Assembly (NCBI RefSeq): GCF_038449125.1
Contig: NZ_CP151800.1
Coordinates: 778,406-842,405 of the forward strand
Reading direction: 5' to 3'
DNA: 64,000 nucleotides
Source: Kosakonia sp. BYX6
GTDB lineage: Bacteria; Pseudomonadota; Gammaproteobacteria; Enterobacterales; Enterobacteriaceae
The notes under the pieces are model-generated. The model did no database searches. It was not told the DNA's origin and was given only the letters and a program-made list of their open reading frames with translations. Made by a program: the position numbers and the translations under genes. Positions 56,167-64,000 of this stretch are shown here, piece after piece. Within the stretch, counting starts at the first letter, position 1. Each line of letters starts with the position of its first letter.

Positions 56167-57693
56167 ATGAATCAAACAGAGCTTCTTCACGTTAACTTTC
56201 CCCATCTGCGAGAGTTAAAACCCTTTGATAGCGCCCATGCCGCCACGCCGTGGCTGGCGGACGTCGAGAGCAAACATACGCGCAAACTCTGCGCCTCACT
56301 GGAAGATGCTATTGCCCGCAGCGGCCTGCGAGATGGCATGACCATTTCATTCCACCATGCGTTCCGCGAAGGCGATCGCGTGATCAACACCGTGGTGGCG
56401 ACACTGGCGCGCCTGGGGTTCAAAAACCTGACGCTGGCTTCCAGTTCTCTGATGACCTGTAACGACGTGCTGATCGAGCATATCCAGAACGGGGTTATCA
56501 CGAAGATTTACACCTCCGGGATGCGCGGCAAGCTGGCGGATGCCATCTCTCACGGTCTGATGGCCGAGCCGGTGCAGATCCACTCGCACGGCGGACGCGT
56601 GAAACTGTTGCAGGACGGCGAACTGAACATTGATGTCGCCTTCCTCGGTGTACCGTGCAGCGACGAGTTTGGTAACGCCAACGGTACGCAGGGCAAATCT
56701 TGCTGCGGTTCACTTGGCTACGCGATGGTCGATGCACAATTCGCGAAGAAAGTGGTGCTGCTGACCGAAGAACTGGTGGCGTTTCCGAACATGCCCGCCA
56801 GCCTTGGGCAGGATCAGGTGGATCTGATAGTCCAGGTGGAGAGCGTGGGCGATCCGGCAAAAATCAGCGTCGGTGCGGCGCGTGTCACCAGCAACCCGCG
56901 CGAATTGATGATCGCTCGCTACGCCGCAGACGTGATTGAGCACTCCGGCTATTTCAAAGAGGGCTTCTCAATGCAGACCGGTTCTGGCGCGGCGGCGACG
57001 GCGGCGACTCGCTTTATGGAAGAGAAGATGGAGCGCCACGGCGTCAAAGCCCGCTTTGCGCTTGGCGGCATCACTGGCAGCCTGGTGGATCTGCACGAAA
57101 AAGGGCTTATCGAAAAACTGCTCGATACCCAATGTTTTGATAGCGAAGCGGCGGCCTCGCTGCGCCGTAACCCGAATCATGTGGAGATCTCCACCAACGT
57201 CTATGCCAACCCTGGCGGTAAAGCCGCCAGTTGCGATCGGCTGGATGTGGTGATCCTCAGTGCGCTGGAAATTGACGTCGATTTTAACGTCAACGTGATC
57301 ACCGGTTCCGATGGCGTGATGCGCGGCGCATCAGGCGGGCATTGCGATGTCGCGGCAGCGGCAAACCTGACGATTGTCGTGGCACCGCTGTTACGCAGCC
57401 GGATTCCAACCGTCGTGAAACGCGTTACCACTCGCCTGACGCCAGGGGAAAGCATCGATGTGCTGGTGACGGACCACGGTATTGCGGTGAATCCGGCGCG
57501 CCCGGAAATCCGCGAGCGCTTGCTGGCGGCAGGGCTGAAAATCGTCGATATCGACGCGCTCTACCAGCGGGCGATTTCGCTGACCGGCGAACCGAAACCG
57601 ATCGCGTTTACCGACCGTATTGTCGGTGTGATCCGTTACCGCGATGGCAGCGTGATTGACGTTGTGCATCAGGTTAAAGAGGAAAATCTATGA
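56167..57693 (+). CDS. citF: Citrate lyase alpha subunit, citrate CoA-transferase CitF
   Basis: A 508-residue acyl transferase that swaps acetyl for citryl on CitD. Marks: ISFHHAFREGD, TSGMRGKLADAIS, GSDGVMRGASGGHCDVAAAA. The ATG at 56167 gives the usual N-terminus (MNQTELLHVN); the frame opens earlier inside citE. Its stop overlaps citX (ATGA). Confidence 0.97.
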   Translation: MNQTELLHVNFPHLRELKPFDSAHAATPWLADVESKHTRKLCASLEDAIARSGLRDGMTISFHHAFREGDRVINTVVATLARLGFKNLTLASSSLMTCNDVLIEHIQNGVITKIYTSGMRGKLADAISHGLMAEPVQIHSHGGRVKLLQDGELNIDVAFLGVPCSDEFGNANGTQGKSCCGSLGYAMVDAQFAKKVVLLTEELVAFPNMPASLGQDQVDLIVQVESVGDPAKISVGAARVTSNPRELMIARYAADVIEHSGYFKEGFSMQTGSGAAATAATRFMEEKMERHGVKARFALGGITGSLVDLHEKGLIEKLLDTQCFDSEAAASLRRNPNHVEISTNVYANPGGKAASCDRLDVVILSALEIDVDFNVNVITGSDGVMRGASGGHCDVAAAANLTIVVAPLLRSRIPTVVKRVTTRLTPGESIDVLVTDHGIAVNPARPEIRERLLAAGLKIVDIDALYQRAISLTGEPKPIAFTDRIVGVIRYRDGSVIDVVHQVKEENL

Positions 57694-58229
57694 CCACTCT
57701 GACGCCCGTGAGAGCGGGCGTCAGCCTTGAAGCGCTGCTGGCGGCGAAAGAGAGCCGCGCGGCGCGTCAGGCTGACTGGCTCGCCCACTATCAACAACCG
57801 GTTATCTCGCTGACGTTGGTCACCCCCGGCGCGGTAAAAGACAGTATTCGTTATCGCAACACCATGGGCGTGGCGCTGCAAGCCTGCGATCAGTTGCTGT
57901 GGCAGCATCGCTGGCCGGTGCTCGAACGCCAGGTGTTATGGCTGCCGACCGGCGCGGAAGCGCTGTGGTGCGTGGAACATTCGGCGGCGGAAATCAAAGC
58001 GCAGTGTGTTGAGATGGAGCAGAGGCATCCGCTCGGCAGGCTGTGGGATTTTGACGTGTTTTGCCCGAAAAACGGTCAGGTCGGGCGGCACTCGCTGGAT
58101 TTGAGTACCCGACGCTGCCTGGTGTGCGATGAACCTGCGCACGGTTGCGCGCGTTCGCGCCGTCACCCGGTCGAAGAAGTGCTCGGGCGCGTAGAGAGGT
58201 TAATTGATGGCTGGTTTGCTCGCGACTAA
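57690..58229 (+). CDS. citX: Holo-citrate lyase synthase CitX
   Basis: A 179-residue enzyme that transfers the phosphoribosyl-dephospho-CoA group onto CitD. Marks: RQADWLAHYQQPVISLTLVTPG and GRLWDFDVFCP, and the RRCLVCDEPAHGCARSRRH cysteine cluster. Overlaps citF (ATGA) and citG by 23 bases. Confidence 0.95.
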   Translation: MTTLTPVRAGVSLEALLAAKESRAARQADWLAHYQQPVISLTLVTPGAVKDSIRYRNTMGVALQACDQLLWQHRWPVLERQVLWLPTGAEALWCVEHSAAEIKAQCVEMEQRHPLGRLWDFDVFCPKNGQVGRHSLDLSTRRCLVCDEPAHGCARSRRHPVEEVLGRVERLIDGWFARD

Positions 58230-59037
58230 ACCTGACATGCTGGATGTGCCTGTGCTGGCGGCGCGGGCGCTGCGCCTTGAACTCGATTTAACCCCGAAAC
58301 CGGGGCTGGTGGATCGGGCGAATAATGGTTCGCACCAGGACATGGATCACGCGCTGTTTTTAGCCAGCATTGCCGCCATCACACCGTGGTTTTCGGTTTT
58401 CCAGCAGGCCGGAAAAACCCATGCCTGTAAACCGGCCAGCGAACAATTGCGTTTGCTGCGACCAATGGGCATCGCCTGTGAACAAGCCATGTTTGCCGCC
58501 ACGCACGGGGTGAACACGCACAAAGGCGGGATCTTTTCGCTTGGCTTGCTGTGCTTTGCCGCCGGACGTTTACAGGGACAAAACCGGCTACTTAGCGCCG
58601 ATGCGCTTTGCCAGCAGGTGAGTGAAATCTGTCGCGGCCTGGTGGCGCGTGAATTGGCGGACCGGTCACACGCTATCACTGCCGGGGAAAAGCAGTTTCG
58701 GGAATATGGCCTGACCGGCGCACGCGGCGAGGCAGAGCAGGGGTTTATTACCGTGCGTCGCGCGGTGCTGCCGTTCTGGCATTTGGAGCAGGGCGAGCGG
58801 CGGTTGCACCACGTATTGTTGCGCCTGATGGCGGCGAACCGGGATAGTAATTTGGTGTCGCGCGGCGGAATCGAAGGGCTGCGCTATGTGCAGGATTATG
58901 CGGCAACGTTGCTGGCAACCGAGTGGGATATGGATTCCTTGCGGGAGATGGATAATGCGTTGATGGCGCGGCGTTTAAGCCCCGGCGGCAGCGCCGATTT
59001 ATTGGCGGTGGCGTATGTATTAGCCATGATCCCCTAA
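58207..59037 (+). CDS. citG: Triphosphoribosyl-dephospho-CoA synthase CitG
   Basis: A 276-residue enzyme that joins dephospho-CoA and ATP to form the citrate lyase prosthetic group precursor. Marks: LTPKPGLVDRANNGSHQDMDH, NTHKGGIFSLGLL, and LMAANRDSNLVSRGG. The ATG at 58207 follows GAGAGG. Last gene of the cit operon, followed by REP elements. Confidence 0.95.
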   Translation: MAGLLATKPDMLDVPVLAARALRLELDLTPKPGLVDRANNGSHQDMDHALFLASIAAITPWFSVFQQAGKTHACKPASEQLRLLRPMGIACEQAMFAATHGVNTHKGGIFSLGLLCFAAGRLQGQNRLLSADALCQQVSEICRGLVARELADRSHAITAGEKQFREYGLTGARGEAEQGFITVRRAVLPFWHLEQGERRLHHVLLRLMAANRDSNLVSRGGIEGLRYVQDYAATLLATEWDMDSLREMDNALMARRLSPGGSADLLAVAYVLAMIP

Positions 59038-59081
59038 CCAACAAAACGCCTGGTGGCGCGGGCCTGACCTTTGTCGTTTTT

Positions 59082-59173
59082 GTAGGCCGGATAAGGCGCT
59101 TGCGCCGCCATCTGGCGATCATCGCGTCACCGGCTATTTGCCGGATGGCAGCTTCGCCTTATCCGGCCTGCAA
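59082..59173. repeat. REP/BIME element after citG
   Basis: TAGGCCGGATAAGGCGcttgCGCCGCCATCTGGC at 59083-59116 and GCCGGATGGCAGcttcGCCTTATCCGGCC at 59140-59168 are two opposed REP units, between convergent citG and nupG. Confidence 0.85.
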
Positions 59174-59188
59174 CGTGCAAAAAATGCA

Positions 59189-59219
59189 TAAAAAACCCGG
59201 CGCTTAGGCCGGGTTTTGT
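59189..59219 (-). terminator. Terminator of nupG (bidirectional)
   Basis: AAAACCCGGC and GCCGGGTTTT arms around GCTTAG, with A-runs and T-runs on both sides, directly at the nupG stop. It can end both nupG and the cit operon. Confidence 0.92.
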
Positions 59220-59220
59220 T

Positions 59221-60474
59221 TTACGCTTTCTGCGCCGTCGCGGCAGGCTCGCGGACGTGTTTGTATTTAAACAGCATCACGAAGGCGAAGGCCAGTACCA
59301 GAGAATACGTGGCAAAAATCAGCCACACGGTTTTCCAATCGGTGATGCCAGCGGTGGTATAAATCTCCACCACTTTGCCACTTACCATGCCGCCGAGGAT
59401 ACAGCCGAAACCGTTGGTCATCATCAGCAGCATACCCTGCGCACTGGCACGGATGGCCGGGTTCACTTCTTTCTCAACAAACACCGAACCGGAGATGTTG
59501 AAGAAGTCGAACGCGCAACCGTAAACGATCATCGACAGTACCAGCAGCACAGTACCGAACGGCGTCGGGTCGCCGTAGGCGAACAGGCCAAAACGCAGCA
59601 CCCACGCGATGATACTGATCATCATGACGTTCTTGATGCCGTAGCGGCTCATAAAGAACGGGATCGCGAGGATAAAGGCGGTTTCGGAAATCTGCGAAAT
59701 CGACATCATCACCGACGCGTGCGTCACGATAAAGCTATTAGCGAACAGCGGGTTAGCATCAAAGCTATGCAAGAAGGTGTTGCCGAACATGTTGGTGATC
59801 TGCAACTCCGCGCCCAGCAGCATAGAGAAGACAAAGAAGATCGCCATACGTTTGTTTTTAAACAACGCAAACGCGTTCAGACCGAACATTTCCACCCAGG
59901 TCTGTTTTTCTTTGCTATTGGTGACCGGAATATGCGGCAGCGTCAGCGAGATAACGCTCAGCAGCAGCGACAGCGCCGCGCCGATATAAAGCTGCATATG
60001 GCTCAGTTCAAAGCCGGAGAAGCTCACTGTCCACATAGCGAGGATAAAACCGATGGTGCCCCAAATACGAATCGGCGGGAAATCAGTAACGATATCGTGG
60101 CCGGCGGATTTCAGGCGGAAATAAGAGATGGAGTTTACCAGGCTCAGCGTTGGCATATACGCCAGCGAGTTGAGCAGGATAATAACGAACATCGCACCCG
60201 GCGTGGTCACGCCTGCGGCGATAAACAGCGTGATTGCACCGACCAGATGACACAGCGCGTAAACCCATTTCGCGCTCAGCCATTTATCGGCCACGATGCC
60301 CAGCAGCGTTGGCATAAACAGGGATGCAATACCGAGCGAACTGTAAACTGCGCCAATTTCCGCACCCTGGAATTTCAGGGTAACGAACATATAAGAGCCA
60401 AGAGTAGTCAGCCAGCTGCCCCAGAGGCAGAACTGCAGAAAGATAATCACTTTCAGCTGCAGCTTAAGATTCAT
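59221..60474 (-). CDS. nupG: Nucleoside:proton symporter NupG
   Basis: A 417-residue, 12-helix inner membrane transporter for nucleosides. Matches E. coli NupG throughout (MNLKLQLKVIIFLQFCLWGSW, LPHIPVTNSKEKQTWVEMFG, ICFL-type loops). A large plus-strand ORF (59257-60603) is an antisense shadow. CRP-type and CytR-type sequence lies upstream, in line with nucleoside and catabolite control. Confidence 0.96.
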   Translation of the reverse strand: MNLKLQLKVIIFLQFCLWGSWLTTLGSYMFVTLKFQGAEIGAVYSSLGIASLFMPTLLGIVADKWLSAKWVYALCHLVGAITLFIAAGVTTPGAMFVIILLNSLAYMPTLSLVNSISYFRLKSAGHDIVTDFPPIRIWGTIGFILAMWTVSFSGFELSHMQLYIGAALSLLLSVISLTLPHIPVTNSKEKQTWVEMFGLNAFALFKNKRMAIFFVFSMLLGAELQITNMFGNTFLHSFDANPLFANSFIVTHASVMMSISQISETAFILAIPFFMSRYGIKNVMMISIIAWVLRFGLFAYGDPTPFGTVLLVLSMIVYGCAFDFFNISGSVFVEKEVNPAIRASAQGMLLMMTNGFGCILGGMVSGKVVEIYTTAGITDWKTVWLIFATYSLVLAFAFVMLFKYKHVREPAATAQKA

Positions 60475-60617
60475 GCAAATTTCCTCGCAAAGGAGACGGA
60501 CATTGTTGGAATGGGCGGAAGTGCTGCCATTTGTGGCGGCACTTTACCACTTAGAAAGCGCGTTGTTTGTTATATCCGACATAAAAATGCAAACTTCGTC
60601 TGATTGCATTCTTATAA

Positions 60618-60633
60618 AGTGATCTTGATCACG
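60618..60633 (-). promoter_or_regulatory. CRP site upstream of nupG
   Basis: AGTGATCTTGATCACG matches the CRP pattern TGTGA-N6-TCACA with one change in each half. It lies about 145 bases before the nupG start. nupG is CRP/CytR controlled in E. coli. Confidence 0.65.
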
Positions 60634-60668
60634 CTTTTACGCAACCGTTTGCGAAGCCCAAAGGCAAA

Positions 60669-60709
60669 GCTTATGCCTGTTTCACTTTCACTGTGAAAAA
60701 GGCATAAGC
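60669..60709 (-). terminator. Terminator-like hairpin after mltC
   Basis: GCTTATGCCT and AGGCATAAGC are perfect 10-base inverted repeats enclosing a second small repeat (TTTCAC and GTGAAA), a few bases after the mltC stop. The downstream T-run on the minus strand is interrupted. Confidence 0.7.
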
Positions 60710-60716
60710 CGAAGGG

Positions 60717-61799
60717 TTAATTGCGGCGGTATGTTTTCTGCGCCGAATTGACTTTGTAGAGATAACGCCGGGATTCCGCCGACGGATGGCGGGTGGTCAG
60801 CGTCTCGTAAACATCCCCTGGCGTCATATTGTTGATGATGTTCGCCGCCTGGATTTTGTCTGTCGAGAAGACGCGCAGCACGCTCCCGGCACCGCCGTTA
60901 TACGCGGTGATTACCGCATAACGCCGCGAAGTTGGGTTATTGATGCCGGAGAGATAAATATTGTTGAGCATCGCCAGGTAGGCGGTGCCGGTATCGATAT
61001 TGCTCTTCGGATCAAACAGATAACTACGGTCCGGCGTGCCGGATTTACCCTGCGCGCGGAACACATCTTTCCCGGCGCTGTGCTGCACCACCTGCATCAA
61101 ACCCAGCGCGTCGGAGCGGCTAACGGCATACGGGTTGAACGAGGATTCGGTTTGCATAATCGCCAGAATCAACGACTCTTCAACGCCATATTTGTTTGAT
61201 GCCTGGCGCACCATACCGAAGTATTTATGCGCACGTTTATCGAGGTGGTTTGGCACCAGGTTAATGGTGATGCTGGAAATAATGCGAATGCCATTGCTGC
61301 GGGTTTTCAGGCGCGTTTGTAGCAGGTAGTCAGCAAACTTTTCCGCACGCCACTGCCAGCGAATCGCTTCGCCGTTGTTATCCAGCACCTGGCCGTACAG
61401 GAACGGCTCTTTGGAAATCTGGATATCATCGGTATCGGAATAGAGATCGATAGAGCCGGGATCATCGCCCATCAGCAGGGTTTTGATGATCGCCGCGCGC
61501 AAATGCGCAGCCGGTTCGGTACCGGAGATGGTTTCGAAGGTGATCGTACCTTCGTCGAAGTTAATGTGGCTTCGGGTCTGATATTGGTCGGTATATTTAA
61601 CGTAGTCCTTCGGTCCTGCGATCAGAACTTCGTTAAACCCCCACAAATTTTCAATGTTATGGGCGAACTGCCCCATCAAAATGTCAAAACCGTTGGTGTC
61701 TTTAATCCAGGCTTCGTTGTAGTCTTCGCCAGATTTATTAGAGCTGGAACAAGAAATCAGCAACGGCGCGATCATCGCTAGCGCTAAAAATTTTTTCAT
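60717..61799 (-). CDS. mltC: Membrane-bound lytic murein transglycosylase MltC
   Basis: A 360-residue outer-membrane lipoprotein that cleaves peptidoglycan glycan chains. Signal and lipobox: [18 protein letters not shown]-terminal SLT domain with catalytic Glu in [25 protein letters not shown] and [13 protein letters not shown]. The ATG at 61799 (or 61802) is chosen for the signal peptide; the frame continues 27 codons up without support. Confidence 0.96.
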   Translation of the reverse strand: MKKFLALAMIAPLLISCSSSNKSGEDYNEAWIKDTNGFDILMGQFAHNIENLWGFNEVLIAGPKDYVKYTDQYQTRSHINFDEGTITFETISGTEPAAHLRAAIIKTLLMGDDPGSIDLYSDTDDIQISKEPFLYGQVLDNNGEAIRWQWRAEKFADYLLQTRLKTRSNGIRIISSITINLVPNHLDKRAHKYFGMVRQASNKYGVEESLILAIMQTESSFNPYAVSRSDALGLMQVVQHSAGKDVFRAQGKSGTPDRSYLFDPKSNIDTGTAYLAMLNNIYLSGINNPTSRRYAVITAYNGGAGSVLRVFSTDKIQAANIINNMTPGDVYETLTTRHPSAESRRYLYKVNSAQKTYRRN

Positions 61800-61907
61800 C
61801 ATTCCGGGATGCAGTTGTGTTGGATTATTGCGCCTGTGACGCTCGCAAACTGGCAATGCCTTTTCTGGTATTAGCGACATTGCCAGCCATGGTGAGTGAT
61901 CAGCGGC

Positions 61908-63259
<1,352 letters not shown>

Positions 63260-63401
63260 GGTCACCAGAATCGCGTTATCAGGGGCGAAGATTGCAGCAC
63301 AGAGGCGCGGCACTGTAAACCGGAACTTTCCGGTGCTTGCATCGGGCGATGAACTTTGGATAATGCCCGTTTCCTGAACACTCTCACAAGCAGAATACTT
63401 T
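63260..63401. promoter_or_regulatory. Divergent mutY / trmB promoter region
   Basis: A 142-base gap between divergent mutY and trmB. No clear operator or terminator was seen. Confidence 0.5.
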
Positions 63402-64000
63402 ATGAATAACGACGTCATTTCACCGGAATTTGATGAAAATGGCCGCCCGCTGCGCCGCATTCGTAGCTTTGTCCGCCGCCAGGGCCGCCTGACTAAAGGG
63501 CAGCAGCACGCGTTGGACAATTACTGGCCGGTGATGGGCGTTGAGTTCACTGAACAGCCGCTGGATTTCACCGCGCTGTTTGGCCGTACCGCGCCGGTTA
63601 CGCTGGAGATCGGTTTCGGCATGGGCGCTTCGCTGGTTGAAATGGCGAAAATCCGCCCGGATCAAAACTTCCTCGGCATTGAAGTGCACTCCCCAGGCGT
63701 TGGCGCATGCCTCTCTTCCGCTCATGAAGAGGGTGTCGAAAACCTGCGCGTGATGTGCCACGACGCGGTGGAGGTGCTGCACAAAATGATTCCTGACAAT
63801 TCTCTGAATATGGTGCAGTTGTTTTTCCCCGATCCCTGGCATAAAGCGCGTCATAATAAACGCCGCATCGTTCAGGTACCCTTTGCGGAACTGGTGAAAA
63901 GCAAGCTCAAGCTGGGCGGCGTGTTCCATATGGCGACCGACTGGGAAGCCTATGCCGAACACATGCTGGAAGTGATGTCGTCTATCGACGGGTATAAAAA
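63402..64000 (+). CDS. trmB: tRNA (guanine-N7)-methyltransferase TrmB, N-terminal part
   Basis: Partial gene running off the right edge: 199 codons of about 239. It methylates G46 in tRNA with S-adenosylmethionine. The SAM-binding motif [15 protein letters not shown] and the tRNA-binding [15 protein letters not shown] are visible. ATG at 63402 gives [18 protein letters not shown] as in E. coli YggH. Confidence 0.96.
   Translation, partial: MNNDVISPEFDENGRPLRRIRSFVRRQGRLTKGQQHALDNYWPVMGVEFTEQPLDFTALFGRTAPVTLEIGFGMGASLVEMAKIRPDQNFLGIEVHSPGVGACLSSAHEEGVENLRVMCHDAVEVLHKMIPDNSLNMVQLFFPDPWHKARHNKRRIVQVPFAELVKSKLKLGGVFHMATDWEAYAEHMLEVMSSIDGYK

Noticed and set aside
59257..60603. 448-codon ORF on the plus strand
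   Set aside because: Antisense to nupG; composition rich in His, Arg and Gln as expected from the complement of a membrane-protein gene.

Overview
The window is chromosomal DNA from a member of the Enterobacteriaceae, close to the Klebsiella / Enterobacter / Kosakonia group. Most genes match E. coli genes from the plsC-to-trmB segment in content and order. Added to that backbone are a budRABC 2,3-butanediol locus and a citrate fermentation locus of the type known from Klebsiella. No phage, transposase, integrase or CRISPR array was seen. One tRNA gene (tRNA-Phe, pheV position) is present.

Layout. 1-10.9 kb: the end of plsC, then ftsP, ygiQ, dkgA, yqhD, yqhC, yghB, metC, exbB and exbD, all ordinary backbone. 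10.9-12.3 kb: three unrecognised genes. 12.5-17.4 kb: gpr (yghZ), a dienelactone hydrolase (yghX type), an AT-rich gap, a chemoreceptor gene with a probable FliA promoter, and yghW. 17.7-24.2 kb: the complete hydrogenase-2 operon hybOABCDEFG. 24.2-27.5 kb: a FucR-like regulator with a small coupled ORF, yghU, and two small hypothetical genes. 27.8-32.0 kb: budR divergent from budABC (pyruvate to acetolactate to acetoin to 2,3-butanediol). 32.2-34.4 kb: very small ORFs and an orphan GPH-family sugar transporter.

34.8-44.8 kb is the most unusual part: seven same-strand genes, the last five overlapping end to end. They encode (1) a UbiA-superfamily membrane prenyltransferase; (2) an HMG-CoA-reductase domain fused to an APH-type kinase; (3) a dikinase with the ATP-grasp / central / phosphohistidine order of rifampin phosphotransferase; (4) a YghO-like GNAT-fold acyltransferase; (5) an OleC-like AMP-dependent ligase; (6) a CDP-alcohol phosphatidyltransferase; and (7) a CDP-archaeol-synthase-like cytidylyltransferase. 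A convergent EntD-type phosphopantetheinyl transferase follows, then tRNA-Phe. My inference is a lipid-like pathway: activate an acid, acylate, reduce a thioester to an alcohol, phosphorylate, activate with CTP, and transfer to a second alcohol to give a phosphodiester. I know of no described pathway with this gene set. The operon sits at the 3' side of the tRNA, the usual side for island insertion.

45.7-64.0 kb: yqgA and speC, then a citrate module: dpiA/dpiB two-component system divergent from a CitW-like 2-hydroxycarboxylate transporter, a fumarylacetoacetate-hydrolase-family enzyme, and citCDEFXG (citrate lyase with its activation and cofactor enzymes). No oxaloacetate decarboxylase (oadGAB) genes are present, so the FAH-family enzyme is a candidate for handling oxaloacetate. 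The window closes with backbone genes nupG, mltC, yggX, mutY and the start of trmB.
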